The position numbers and the translations under genes are program-made. DNA of 64,000 nucleotides from DUTS01 sp050951605 (GTDB lineage Bacteria; Bacillota; Peptococcia; DRI-13; DTU073). Positions within the stretch are counted from its first letter, which is position 1. Every line of letters starts with the position of its first letter. The notes under the pieces are model-generated. The model saw only the letters and a program-made list of their open reading frames with translations, had not been told where the DNA came from and did no database searches. Location of the stretch: positions 1-64,000 of the forward strand of contig JBMNJJ010000002.1 in the NCBI GenBank assembly GCA_050951605.1, read 5' to 3'. Below are positions 26,853 to 36,252 of this stretch, one piece after another.

Positions 26853-27276
26853 AAAGATTGTGGAACAGCTTAAACTTTTACATAAATATCTGCAATATTT
26901 AGATGTTCTTTCTCGAAAATCTAAAGATGAGTTTTTAAAAGATGTTATTATGCAGGGTGCTTGTGAACGTTATTTGCAATTGGCTATAGAAAGTTCTTTA
27001 AATATCGGTAGTAGAATTATTGCTTTGGAGGCAGGTAGGTCAAATATCAGTGCACCTGAGAGTTATGCCGATATTTTTTTAAAACTAGGTGAATTAGGTA
27101 TATTATCACAAGAATTTGCTTTAAATTTGATGGCGATGGCTAGAATTCGCAATCGCTTAGTACACGCATATTGGGATATAGACCCTGAAATAATTTATGG
27201 AATATTGCGGGAAAACAGGCGAGAGATTCATGAATTTAAAGATAAAATAATTGAATATTTAAAAAGGGAAAATTGA
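26845..27276 (+). CDS. hepT: HepT-type HEPN ribonuclease toxin
   Basis: A 143-residue all-alpha HEPN protein with the catalytic RX4HxY motif (RIRNRLVHAYWDID, about residues 100-113). HEPN toxins act as RNases, and the motif tyrosine is the site AMPylated by the cognate MntA. The ATG at 26845 follows TTGGAGGGG and overlaps the end of mntA. Downstream is an unusually long perfect terminator hairpin that separates the module from uvrA. The motif is intact, so an active toxin is expected. Confidence 0.92.
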   Translation: MDEKIVEQLKLLHKYLQYLDVLSRKSKDEFLKDVIMQGACERYLQLAIESSLNIGSRIIALEAGRSNISAPESYADIFLKLGELGILSQEFALNLMAMARIRNRLVHAYWDIDPEIIYGILRENRREIHEFKDKIIEYLKREN

Positions 27277-27301
27277 GATACTAATGGAGAGAAGGGTAAA
27301 T

Positions 27302-27340
27302 AAAATTTAAAACGTCCCCTAGCGGGACGTTTTAAATTTT
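27302..27340 (+). terminator. Bidirectional 17-bp perfect hairpin terminator
   Basis: A 17-base arm (AAAATTTAAAACGTCCC) pairs perfectly with its complement around the loop CTAGC. A/T tracts at both ends allow termination in either direction. It insulates the MNT-HEPN pair from uvrA. Confidence 0.88.
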
Positions 27341-27424
27341 GGTAAACTCGAAGGTTTAAGACTATGATATAATATTTAATTATGGTTAAAGTATGGTCGG
27401 TAAAGAAAAAAGGTAGGCAGAAAA

Positions 27425-30250
27425 ATGTGGAAAGATAAAATTATTATTAAAGGTGCACGTGCTCATAACTTAAAAAATATTGATGTGGAGATTCCTCGGG
27501 ACAAGCTGGTTGTAATTACGGGATTAAGTGGTTCCGGAAAATCCTCCTTGGCTTTTGATACTATTTATGCGGAAGGACAGCGGCGTTATGTGGAATCTTT
27601 GTCTGCTTATGCCCGTCAGTTTCTGGGGCAGATGGATAAGCCTGATGTCGATTATATTGAGGGGTTATCACCGGCGATTTCCATTGACCAGAAGACGACG
27701 AGTAAAAATCCGCGTTCTACAGTAGGAACGGTCACGGAGATTTATGATTATTTACGTTTACTTTTTGCTCGTATTGGTAAGGTGCATTGTTATAAGTGTG
27801 GACAGCCCATTAGTCAACAGACGGTAGAGCAAATTGTGGATCGGCTGATGATTTACCCTGAGGGTACCCGTTTACAGATTCTTGCCCCTTTGGTGAGGGG
27901 CAGAAAAGGCGAATATCAAAAAATGTTTGAGCATATTCGTAAAGAAGGTTTTGTACGGGTCAGAGTTGATGGAGAGGTGCGGGAAGCGAGTGAAGATTTT
28001 CAGCTCGAAAAAAATAAGAAGCATACGATTGAGGTTGTTGTAGATCGCATGATCATTCGTTCTCATGTGGAAAAAAGATTAGCAGACTCTTTAGAAACAG
28101 CTCTTAATTTGACCGGAGGTCTCGTTAGTGTGGATATTATCGGGCAAGAGGAGATTTTGTTTAGCCAGAATTTTGCTTGTGCCGATTGTGGGATTAGTTT
28201 TGAGGAGATTACACCGCGTATGTTTTCTTTTAATAATCCTTATGGGGCTTGTCCGGATTGTAGTGGGCTGGGCATTAAGATGGAGATCGATCCGGAGTTG
28301 GTTATTCCTAATCCTCGTAAGTCTTTAGCGGAAGGTGTTATTGTACCTTGGAATAGACGGAATGCAGCTTGGTATAAAGGGATGTTGCATTCTGTAGCTG
28401 AGGAATTTAAGATTGCGGAAGATACGCCTTTTAAGAAGTTGAGTCGTGAGAAACAAAAGCTTTTGTTATATGGCTCGGGAGAGCAGAAGATCCGTTGTAG
28501 TTATTATAATAATAAAGGACAATTACGGGTTTTTGATACTGTTTATGAAGGTGTTATTCCTAACTTAGAACGGCGTTATCGTGAAACACAGTCAGGTTAT
28601 GTGCGCCGTGAGATTGAGTCTTATATGAGCAAAGTTTCTTGTACTCGTTGTCGAGGTTCGAGGCTAAGAGAGGAAAGTTTAGCAGTAACACTAAAAGGAA
28701 AAAACATTTGGGAGGTTACGTCTCTTTCTGTAGGTGAGGCTTTGCAGTTTTTTGAGGGGCTGAAGTTAACGGAAAGGGAAGAAATTATTGCTCGTCAGGT
28801 TTTGAAGGAAATTTGCAATCGGCTAGGGTTTTTAGTTAATGTGGGGTTAGATTATGTGACCCTTAATCGTTCAGCGGGGACTTTGTCCGGTGGGGAGTCG
28901 CAACGGATTAGGTTGGCGACACAAATCGGCTCTAGTTTGGTAGGAGTTTTGTATATTTTAGATGAGCCTTCGATTGGATTACATCAGCGCGATAATCAGA
29001 GGTTGATTAACACACTGCAGTCTTTAAGAGATTTGGGGAATACCGTGATTGTGGTCGAACATGATGAGGAGACAATGTATGCGGCAGATCAAATTATTGA
29101 TATTGGACCGGGGGCAGGTGTGCATGGGGGGAAGATTGTGGCTCAAGGTACTGTAGAGGAGATTAAGCAAGTACAAGGTTCGGTGACAGGTGATTATTTG
29201 AGTGGACGTAAATCTATCCCTTTACCACCCATAAGGCGAAAACCCAATAGCAAGTGGCTGGTTGTGAAGGGAGCACGGGAGCACAATTTGAAAAATGTGG
29301 AAGTAGCTGTGCCCTTAAATATATTTACTTGTGTGACCGGAGTTTCCGGTTCGGGAAAAAGTACTTTAGTTAATGAAATCCTTTACAAGGCAATGGCACA
29401 TAAGTTAAATGGTGCACGGGCTAAAGCGGGAGAACACGAGATGATTACGGGGTTGGAATATTTAGAGAAGGTGGTGAATATTGACCAGTCACCGATTGGA
29501 CGGACACCACGTTCTAATCCGGCTACTTATACAGGCGCTTTCGATGGCATACGTGAGGCTTTTGCGCAAACTTCTGAAGCGCGGATGAGGGGATATGCAC
29601 CGGGGCGGTTCAGTTTTAATGTGCGCGGAGGGCGCTGTGAAGCGTGTAGTGGTGATGGGATTATTAAGATTGAGATGCACTTTTTGCCCGATGTGTATGT
29701 ACCTTGTGAAGTTTGTAAAGGGAAACGTTATAATCGGGAAACATTAGAAGTGAAATATAAAGGGAAGTCGATTGCCCAAGTTTTAGAGATGACGGTAGAC
29801 GAGGCGGCGGAATTTTTCCGGAACCATCCGCGGATTTATCGGCGTTTGAAAACAATGCAGGATGTCGGTTTGGGTTATATTCGTTTAGGTCAGCCGGCGA
29901 CTACTTTATCTGGTGGTGAAGCTCAGCGGGTTAAATTGGCAACAGAGTTAAGCCGTCGTTCTAATGGGAAAACTTTCTATATTTTAGATGAGCCGACGAC
30001 AGGGCTACATTTAGCGGATATTCATAAGCTTTTGGATGTTTTGGAGCGATTGGTGGATAGTGGTAATACTGTTTTGGTGATTGAGCACAATCTTGAGGTA
30101 ATTAAGATGGCCGATTATTGTATTGACTTAGGCCCTGAAGGTGGCGAAAAAGGTGGAGAGGTAGTGGCGACAGGCACACCTGAGGAAATTTGCCAAAATC
30201 CCACCAGTTATACGGGAAAATACCTCCAAAAAGTAATTTATAATGGGTGA
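27425..30250 (+). CDS. uvrA: Excinuclease ABC subunit A
   Basis: A 941-residue UvrA, the dimeric ATPase that scans DNA and loads UvrB at lesions. Both ABC modules are present: Walker A GLSGSGKSSLAFDTIYAEG (about residues 31-50) and GVSGSGKSTLVNEILYKAMA (about 637-656), with two LSGG signatures (TLSGGESQRIRLATQIGSSL, TLSGGEAQRVKLATELSRRS). Zinc-binding CxxC pairs occur in both halves (FACADCGIS ... ACPDCSGLG; RCEACSGDGIIKIEMHF ... PCEVCKGKRYN). The start ATG 27425 follows AAGGTAGG. uvrC follows 14 bases downstream, so uvrA-uvrC are one unit with their own promoter. Confidence 0.98.
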   Translation: MWKDKIIIKGARAHNLKNIDVEIPRDKLVVITGLSGSGKSSLAFDTIYAEGQRRYVESLSAYARQFLGQMDKPDVDYIEGLSPAISIDQKTTSKNPRSTVGTVTEIYDYLRLLFARIGKVHCYKCGQPISQQTVEQIVDRLMIYPEGTRLQILAPLVRGRKGEYQKMFEHIRKEGFVRVRVDGEVREASEDFQLEKNKKHTIEVVVDRMIIRSHVEKRLADSLETALNLTGGLVSVDIIGQEEILFSQNFACADCGISFEEITPRMFSFNNPYGACPDCSGLGIKMEIDPELVIPNPRKSLAEGVIVPWNRRNAAWYKGMLHSVAEEFKIAEDTPFKKLSREKQKLLLYGSGEQKIRCSYYNNKGQLRVFDTVYEGVIPNLERRYRETQSGYVRREIESYMSKVSCTRCRGSRLREESLAVTLKGKNIWEVTSLSVGEALQFFEGLKLTEREEIIARQVLKEICNRLGFLVNVGLDYVTLNRSAGTLSGGESQRIRLATQIGSSLVGVLYILDEPSIGLHQRDNQRLINTLQSLRDLGNTVIVVEHDEETMYAADQIIDIGPGAGVHGGKIVAQGTVEEIKQVQGSVTGDYLSGRKSIPLPPIRRKPNSKWLVVKGAREHNLKNVEVAVPLNIFTCVTGVSGSGKSTLVNEILYKAMAHKLNGARAKAGEHEMITGLEYLEKVVNIDQSPIGRTPRSNPATYTGAFDGIREAFAQTSEARMRGYAPGRFSFNVRGGRCEACSGDGIIKIEMHFLPDVYVPCEVCKGKRYNRETLEVKYKGKSIAQVLEMTVDEAAEFFRNHPRIYRRLKTMQDVGLGYIRLGQPATTLSGGEAQRVKLATELSRRSNGKTFYILDEPTTGLHLADIHKLLDVLERLVDSGNTVLVIEHNLEVIKMADYCIDLGPEGGEKGGEVVATGTPEEICQNPTSYTGKYLQKVIYNG

Positions 30251-30264
30251 CGAGGGGTGAATAG

Positions 30265-32103
30265 GTGGTGAATGAGATGTTGGAAGAAAAATTAAAAATA
30301 TTGCCTACAGAACCTGGGGTGTATCTTTTTAAGAATAACAGAGGTCGGGTTATTTATGTAGGTAAGGCGATTAATCTTCGTAATAGGGTGAAGTCTTATT
30401 TTTCTTCTCAGCATGCCGATTCTCCTAAGACACAAGCTTTAGTTAAGAATATTACGGATGTGGAGTATTTGTTGACCGATTCTGAGGTAGAAGCACTAAT
30501 TTTGGAAAGCAATTTAATCAAAAAGCATCAGCCAAAATATAATATTCGGCTTACTGATGATAAAAGCTATCCCTATTTGCGGGTGACCTTGCAGGAGGAC
30601 TATCCTCGTTTGGAGATTACCCGTTCTTTTAAAAAAGATGGTTCTCGTTATTTTGGACCTTACACTAATGTGGGAGCGGTGCAGGAAACTTTAAAGTTAT
30701 TAAAACGAGTTTTCCCGTTGCGTTCCTGTAAGCAAAAACAGCTCAAAAAGCGAGAACGTCCTTGCCTTAATGCGCATATTCAACGTTGTGTTGCTCCTTG
30801 TCAAGGCTTGGTTAGTCGGGACGAATATCGTCACATGATTACGGAGGTAATTCTTTTTTTGGAAGGAAAAGAGGAGAAGTTAGTTCAGAAGTTAGAGAAA
30901 CAAATGGCAGAAGCGGCGGAAAGGCTGGACTTTGAAAAAGCGGCGGAACTTCGGGACCAGTTATTAGCGATAGAAAAGGTGAGGGAAAAGCAAAAGATTG
31001 TTTCCGGTAGTTTGGAGGACTTTGATCTCTTGAATTATGTACAAGGAGCAGAGTGTTCTTGTGTGCAGATTTTTTTTATACGGAGTGGAAAGGTGATGGG
31101 GGGAGACCATTTTTTACTGGAAGGTGGTCCGGAAAGGGAAGGGTCAGAAATATTGTCAGCTTTTCTGAAGCAGTATTATCATCAATCCAGATTTATTCCC
31201 GGACGGATTTTTTTGCCGGAAGAAGTTGTGGAGGAAGAGATTTTACAAAGTTGGTTACAGGAAAAAAGAGGGGGCAAAGTTGTTTTCAAAGTTCCGCAAA
31301 GGGGATATAAAAAAAAGTTATTGGAATTAGCCGCGAAAAATGCTGAGGAAAGTTTACAGCAGGAAACAAAATTGAGGGAACAGCGTCAACAAAAGGAAAA
31401 AGTAGCTTTAGAAGAAATCACTCAGGCGTTTAAACTAACAGAGAACCCTTATCGAATTGAGTGTTATGATATTTCTAATCTTCAGGGGCAGGAAGCAGTA
31501 GCTTCCATGGTTGTTTTTGAAGAAGGTAAACCTAAGCGCAGTCAATATCGGCGTTTTAAGATTAAAACGGTGGAAGGTCCTGATGACTTTGCTAGTATGG
31601 CGGAAGTTATTAGGCGCCGTTTTCAAAGAGCTCTTGCTGGTGATGAGCGTTTCTGTTCTTGGCCGGACTTGGTGCTTATTGATGGTGGGAAAGGACAGCT
31701 TTCGGCAGCACTATCTATAATGAAAGAGCTAGGTGTGGCACAGATTCCTGTGGTTGCCTTAGCCGAAAAAGAGGAAATGCTTTTTTGCGGGAGGCAGGCC
31801 GATCCTGTAGTTTTGCCGTGTGACTCACAAGGTCTATATTTATTACGGAGAATTCGTGATGAAGCCCATCGTTTTGCCGTAACTTATCATCGTTTATTAA
31901 GAGGAAGGCGTAATCTCGCTTCTGTTTTGGACGATATTCCCGGTTTAGGACCACAAAGGAAAACTGCTTTACTTAAACATTTTCAGTTTTCTTTAACGAA
32001 GATGCGTCAAGCTTCTCTAGAAGAACTACAACAAATAAAAGGGTTGGGGAAAGCGACTGCCTTTCAGGTGTGGAATTTTTTTCACACTGGTGAAGAAGGC
32101 TGA
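30265..32103 (+). CDS. uvrC: Excinuclease ABC subunit C
   Basis: UvrC makes both incisions in nucleotide excision repair. It has the N-terminal GIY-YIG nuclease (PGVYLFKNNRGRVIYVGKAI, about residues 18-37), a UVR domain (about 205-240, AAERLDFEKAAELRDQLLAI) that contacts UvrB, the RNase H-like C-terminal nuclease (about 385-535, IECYDISNLQGQEAVASMVV and VLIDGGKGQL) and a terminal helix-hairpin-helix pair (LDDIPGLGPQRKTALLKHF, IKGLGKATAFQ). Length 612 is normal. GTG 30265 or GTG 30268 are both possible starts. No gap separates it functionally from uvrA. Confidence 0.97.
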   Translation: MVNEMLEEKLKILPTEPGVYLFKNNRGRVIYVGKAINLRNRVKSYFSSQHADSPKTQALVKNITDVEYLLTDSEVEALILESNLIKKHQPKYNIRLTDDKSYPYLRVTLQEDYPRLEITRSFKKDGSRYFGPYTNVGAVQETLKLLKRVFPLRSCKQKQLKKRERPCLNAHIQRCVAPCQGLVSRDEYRHMITEVILFLEGKEEKLVQKLEKQMAEAAERLDFEKAAELRDQLLAIEKVREKQKIVSGSLEDFDLLNYVQGAECSCVQIFFIRSGKVMGGDHFLLEGGPEREGSEILSAFLKQYYHQSRFIPGRIFLPEEVVEEEILQSWLQEKRGGKVVFKVPQRGYKKKLLELAAKNAEESLQQETKLREQRQQKEKVALEEITQAFKLTENPYRIECYDISNLQGQEAVASMVVFEEGKPKRSQYRRFKIKTVEGPDDFASMAEVIRRRFQRALAGDERFCSWPDLVLIDGGKGQLSAALSIMKELGVAQIPVVALAEKEEMLFCGRQADPVVLPCDSQGLYLLRRIRDEAHRFAVTYHRLLRGRRNLASVLDDIPGLGPQRKTALLKHFQFSLTKMRQASLEELQQIKGLGKATAFQVWNFFHTGEEG

Positions 32104-32202
32104 AATCTTCTATAATATATATAGCTATATTCATTTGTCGTACTATTCTAATTGATTAAATAATTATTGTTGTTATAACTTTAACGTAAGAGGAGAAATA
32201 TA

Positions 32203-33006
32203 ATGGAAAAGATAAAATTAATTGCTATTGATTTAGATGATACTCTTTTACATGATGATTTAACCATTTCGGCACGAGCCAAAAAAGATATCAGAGAAGT
32301 TATTGCGCAAGGAATTACAGTTACTTTAGCTACAGGTAGAATGTTTGCCGCTGCTCTTCCTTATGCACGGGAGTTAGAGTTGGATGTTCCTTTAATTACT
32401 TATCAAGGGGCGATGGTTAAGTATGTAAATGGTCGGATAATTCATCATCAGACCTTGCCTCTGGAAGTTGCTCAAAAAGTGATAGATCTTGTTCGTCCAT
32501 ATGGATATCACGTTAATATTTATGTGGATGACGAATTATTTATGGAGCAGGATTCTCCCGAAGGTCGTCACTATGTTTCTATAACTAAAGTACCTCCTAA
32601 GTATGTAGATGTGGGGAGTTTTGATCAACTGTGGGCTGAACCAACTAAACTGGTTATTTTAGCCGAAGATGAAAAGTTGAAACTGCTAGCGAAAGAGTTA
32701 AATCAAAAATTTAAGGGTATGTTAAATATAAATAGAACTTTGCCTTGTCTTTTAGAGATGACACATTATCAAGCTGATAAGGGTAATGCTTTAAAAGCTT
32801 TGGCCGAAAGTTTAGATTTACAGGCCGAAAATGTAATGGCCATTGGTGATAGCCCTAATGATGTTGAGATGATTAAATATGCCGGTTTTAGTGTAGCGAT
32901 GGAAAATGCGATTCCTCAGTTAAAGGAACAAGTTGATTATGTTACTTTAAGTAATAATGATGATGGTGTGGCGGAGGTTCTCGAAAAATTTGTTTTAACG
33001 GTATAA
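32203..33006 (+). CDS. Cof-type HAD-superfamily hydrolase
   Basis: A 267-residue type IIB HAD phosphatase. The motifs are DLDDTLL (motif I, nucleophile Asp10), TLATGRM (motif II), a Lys around ADKGNAL (motif III) and GDSPNDVEMIKYAGFSVAME (motif IV). The C2B cap lies at about residues 85-190. Cof-type enzymes dephosphorylate small phosphorylated sugars or cofactors such as FMN or PLP; the substrate cannot be read from sequence. ATG 32203 follows AAGAGGAG. A TTGATT/TATAAC promoter-like pair with 16-base spacing lies just upstream, so it is probably transcribed alone. Confidence 0.9.
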   Translation: MEKIKLIAIDLDDTLLHDDLTISARAKKDIREVIAQGITVTLATGRMFAAALPYARELELDVPLITYQGAMVKYVNGRIIHHQTLPLEVAQKVIDLVRPYGYHVNIYVDDELFMEQDSPEGRHYVSITKVPPKYVDVGSFDQLWAEPTKLVILAEDEKLKLLAKELNQKFKGMLNINRTLPCLLEMTHYQADKGNALKALAESLDLQAENVMAIGDSPNDVEMIKYAGFSVAMENAIPQLKEQVDYVTLSNNDDGVAEVLEKFVLTV

Positions 33007-33153
33007 AAAGAATAATTATTGCCGTGCGATTGTATATTAGTGAAATTATTTACAAAAATTGCTATAAATTTTTAAAATTAAGCAGGAAAATTAAGGAGAA
33101 AGTCGAATTTAAATATTAAGAAGATAAATCTTAGTATGAGGGAGGGGAAAAAG

Positions 33154-33330
33154 ATGGCTGTTGACCAAAAAGAAGACCTTTTGCAGGAAATGGAAGAATT
33201 AAGAAGAGAATTATATGTATCTGCAGATAGTCATTTGTTAACCTCTCAAGAGATCTATCGAGTTAGTACTAATTTGGATAAAGTTATTGTCAAATATTTA
33301 AAGGAAAAATATAATGATAAGTACGCCTAA
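33154..33330 (+). CDS. Spo0E-like aspartyl-phosphate phosphatase
   Basis: A 58-residue protein matching the Spo0E family: two short helices with SQEIYRVSTNLDKVIVKYLK fitting the SQ(E/D)L...S..LD..I signature. Members dephosphorylate Spo0A~P and so restrain sporulation. ATG 33154 follows GGGAGGGGAAAAAG; ATG 33136 would read through that site. Together with gerA this supports a spore-forming host. A terminator follows at 33386. Confidence 0.85.
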   Translation: MAVDQKEDLLQEMEELRRELYVSADSHLLTSQEIYRVSTNLDKVIVKYLKEKYNDKYA

Positions 33331-33385
33331 GGATGATAAGGTGACAAGGTGATGCTTCGTTTGTTGCCTAAAAATATAATGAAGA

Positions 33386-33418
33386 AGGGGACAAGGGAAT
33401 AAGTGCCTTGTCCTTTTT
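33386..33418 (+). terminator. Intrinsic terminator after the Spo0E-like gene
   Basis: AAGGGGACAAGG pairs with CCTTGTCCTTTTT (33406-33418). Confidence 0.88.
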
Positions 33419-33507
33419 GTATGTTTAAAGTTAAAAGGTGAGACAAGAATTTTGCTTTTACTTGGTATAATATAAATAAAGCAAAAATCTGGAGGGAGGC
33501 TTCCTGC

Positions 33508-34248
33508 GTGGAATTTTATGGAGATTATCATCTTCATTCAACTTATAGTGATGGACATAGTTCGGTAGAAGAAATGGTTGGGGCTGCTTCTTTAGCCGGT
33601 TTAGAGGAAGTATGTTTAGCTGACCATGGTCCTCGTAATTTTGCAGTGGGTGTTGAATCTGCCCAAACATTATTACAAATAAAAGAGGAAATTAAAGTAT
33701 TGCGTGAAAAATATACGGAATTGCAGATATATGCTGGTGTCGAAGCTAATATTATTAGTTTAGATGGTAAATTAGATGTAGAGAGGGAAATTATAGCGAA
33801 ATTAGATCTGCTTATTGTCGGTTTACATTCTTATGTTTGGCCGGAGGAACTTCCGGATGTACCTTGGATTTTAGGTAATCAGGTAGTAAGGGCATTTCCT
33901 TTCGGGAAAAATTGGTTGAAAAATGCTAACACAAAGGCTTTAGTGGAGGCGATTTATCGTTATGAACCGGATATTATCAGTCATCCCGGTTTAAAAATGG
34001 AAATAAATTTGGCAGAGGTAGCTAGAGCTTGTCTAGAGAAAGAGACTTTATGGGAAATTAATACCGGACATAAACATCCCGGTTATAAGGAAGTCCGTGA
34101 GGTTGCTCGTTTAGGTGTTGAATTTGTTGTCAATAGTGATGCTCATTTTCCTGAAAGCGTGGGAGCTTTTGATTATGGTTCTTGGGTTTTGGAAAAAGCT
34201 GATGTGCCTACACAGCAAATTAGAAATATTAAGGAAAAAGTTGATTGA
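33508..34248 (+). CDS. PHP-domain metal-dependent phosphoesterase
   Basis: A 246-residue PHP-domain protein. Motif I DYHLHSTYSDG (about residues 6-16), ADHGPRN, GVEANIIS, ISHPGLKMEIN and VNSDAHFPESVGAFDYGSW supply the His/Asp/Glu metal ligands of a trinuclear phosphoesterase. Related proteins include histidinol-phosphate phosphatases and YcdX-type enzymes; the substrate is not evident. GTG 33508 follows TGGAGGGAGG. Its 60-base gap to rapZ suggests it begins the rapZ-yvcK-whiA transcript. Confidence 0.88.
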   Translation: MEFYGDYHLHSTYSDGHSSVEEMVGAASLAGLEEVCLADHGPRNFAVGVESAQTLLQIKEEIKVLREKYTELQIYAGVEANIISLDGKLDVEREIIAKLDLLIVGLHSYVWPEELPDVPWILGNQVVRAFPFGKNWLKNANTKALVEAIYRYEPDIISHPGLKMEINLAEVARACLEKETLWEINTGHKHPGYKEVREVARLGVEFVVNSDAHFPESVGAFDYGSWVLEKADVPTQQIRNIKEKVD

Positions 34249-34307
34249 CGTGAAAATATAATTAAAATAAGGTAAAATTAAAGTAACAAAAGGAGGGGTG
34301 TTGAGAG

Positions 34308-35171
34308 GTGACATATTTTTATATTATTACAGGCTTATCCGGAGCGGGAAAAACATATACGATAAGAGCTTTAGAGGATTTAGGTTTTTTTTGTGTTGAT
34401 AATCTTCCTCCTGTTCTTTTACCAAGATTTGCAGAGCTTTGTCTTCAGGGAGCGGACATTATTGATCGGGTAGCTATTGTTATCGATATTCGGGGAGGAC
34501 GTTTCTTTAATGATTTATTTCAAGCTTTAGATGACTTAAAAGAACAAGGATGTCCGTATAAAATCCTTTTTTTGGAGGCTACTACAGAAGTATTAATTAG
34601 AAGGTTTAAGGAGACGAGAAGACGTCACCCTTTTTCCGGTCGTGGTCCTTTGTTAGAGGAAATACGGCGGGAAAGGAAACGTATGGAGGAATTGCGTGGT
34701 ATTGCGAATAAAATTATTGATACGTCAGAACTTACACCCAATGAATTAAAGACGCAAATTTCCGATCTTTATGGACCGGATAATGATAAAGTAAAGTTGC
34801 ATATTACGGTAATGTCTTTTGGCTATAAGTATGGTATTCCTTTGGATGCAGATTTAGTAGTAGATGTACGTTTTTTACCTAACCCTTTTTATGTACCGGA
34901 ATTACGTCCTTTAACCGGCTGTGATCGGCAAGTGGATGAATATGTACGTAAATTTCCGGCTACGGAAGAGTTTTTGCAAAAATATAATGATGTTTTAACT
35001 TTTCTTCTACCTAATTATGTGCGTGAGGGTAAAACCCATCTTGTAATTGCGATTGGTTGTACCGGTGGACAGCATCGTTCAGTTGTTTTGGCTAATTGTT
35101 TGGGAGAACGTTTATCTTCTCAGGAATATAGAATTATGATTAGACACAGGGATATTTTAAAAAGAGTGTAG
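34308..35171 (+). CDS. rapZ: RapZ/YvcJ-family nucleotide-binding RNase adapter
   Basis: A 287-residue RapZ with Walker A GLSGAGKTYTIRALED (about residues 8-15) and the C-terminal signature VVDVRFLPNPFYVPELRPLT, plus GCTGGQHRSVVLA. RapZ guides small-RNA turnover in enterobacteria; in B. subtilis YvcJ binds and hydrolyses GTP and affects competence. It leads the conserved rapZ-yvcK-whiA cluster, with 13 bases to the next gene. GTG 34308 follows AAAGGAGGGG. Confidence 0.96.
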   Translation: MTYFYIITGLSGAGKTYTIRALEDLGFFCVDNLPPVLLPRFAELCLQGADIIDRVAIVIDIRGGRFFNDLFQALDDLKEQGCPYKILFLEATTEVLIRRFKETRRRHPFSGRGPLLEEIRRERKRMEELRGIANKIIDTSELTPNELKTQISDLYGPDNDKVKLHITVMSFGYKYGIPLDADLVVDVRFLPNPFYVPELRPLTGCDRQVDEYVRKFPATEEFLQKYNDVLTFLLPNYVREGKTHLVIAIGCTGGQHRSVVLANCLGERLSSQEYRIMIRHRDILKRV

Positions 35172-35184
35172 AGGAGAAGGGCGA

Positions 35185-36246
35185 ATGAATATTCAGCAAA
35201 TCATGAAAGCCTTGATAAATTCAATTTCCCCCGGTTCTATGCGTAAAAATATGAAAAGCGTTTATCAACGGCAGCATTTGAAAAAGGGTCCTCGTCTTGT
35301 AGCGATAGGAGGAGGGACAGGGCTTTCTGTTCTTTTGCGGGGTTTAAAGGAATACACCTCTAATATTACAGCAATTGTTTCTGTAGCCGATGATGGCGGG
35401 AGTTCGGGGAGATTGCGTGGACAATTAGGTGTTTTACCACCCGGTGATTTGCGTGATTGTTTGGTAGCGCTTGCTGATACAGAATCGGCGATGGAAAGTT
35501 TGTTTAATTATCGTTTTACTGTAGGAGAGGAACTTGCCGGTCATAGTTTAGGGAATCTCTTACTTGTAGCCATGGCAGATTTGACAGGAAGTTTTGAAAC
35601 AGCTTTACGTGAAGCGGGAAAAGTTTTGGCCATTAGGGGTAAGGTAGTTCCGGCTACGTATACTGATTTGAGGCTAGGAGCTGAATTGGAAGATGGAACG
35701 CTGCTAATGGGACAATCGTTTATTACCCGAACAGAAAAGCGGATTAAGAAAGTTTTTCTTGAACCTGCTGTTTGTAAACCGACCCCGGAGGCGCTTTCCG
35801 CAATTAGAGAGGCGGAAGTAATTATTTTAGGTCCGGGTAGTCTGTATACGAGTGTGATTCCTAATTTGTTAATTCCGGGAATGGTTGAGGAAATAAAAAA
35901 AGCATCCGGTCTGAAGATCTATGTATGTAATGTTATGACTCAGGTGGGAGAGACGAAAAACTATACTGCCGGTGACCATTTAGAAGCATTATATAATCAC
36001 TCCGTAGAAGGATTAGTTGACTATATGATTGTGAATGATAAAAAAGTGCCTTCTGCTGCTATGACTAAATATATTCTTGAAGGAGCTAAAATTGTGGAAA
36101 TAGACCGAGAAAAGATTGCGACAATGCCTGTTAGATTAATTCAGGCCTCTTTACTTCAAGAAAATGATTATATTCGTCATGACTCGTTAAAATTGGCTTC
36201 CTTGATTCTTACTTTATTTTCCGAAAAAAAGGTTATCGGGTGGTGA
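35185..36246 (+). CDS. yvcK: YvcK/CofD-like gluconeogenesis factor
   Basis: A 353-residue YvcK with GGGTGLSVLLRGL (about residues 38-50), VSVADDGGSSGRLR, VLPPGDLRDCLVAL and HSLGNLLLVAM. YvcK binds UDP-sugars and links carbon status to cell-wall synthesis and shape; the fold is that of CofD, the phospholactate transferase of F420 synthesis. It has a 35-residue N-terminal extension. It lies in the conserved order between rapZ and whiA; whiA begins 6 bases after its stop. Confidence 0.95.
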   Translation: MNIQQIMKALINSISPGSMRKNMKSVYQRQHLKKGPRLVAIGGGTGLSVLLRGLKEYTSNITAIVSVADDGGSSGRLRGQLGVLPPGDLRDCLVALADTESAMESLFNYRFTVGEELAGHSLGNLLLVAMADLTGSFETALREAGKVLAIRGKVVPATYTDLRLGAELEDGTLLMGQSFITRTEKRIKKVFLEPAVCKPTPEALSAIREAEVIILGPGSLYTSVIPNLLIPGMVEEIKKASGLKIYVCNVMTQVGETKNYTAGDHLEALYNHSVEGLVDYMIVNDKKVPSAAMTKYILEGAKIVEIDREKIATMPVRLIQASLLQENDYIRHDSLKLASLILTLFSEKKVIGW

Positions 36247-36252
36247 AATAGT

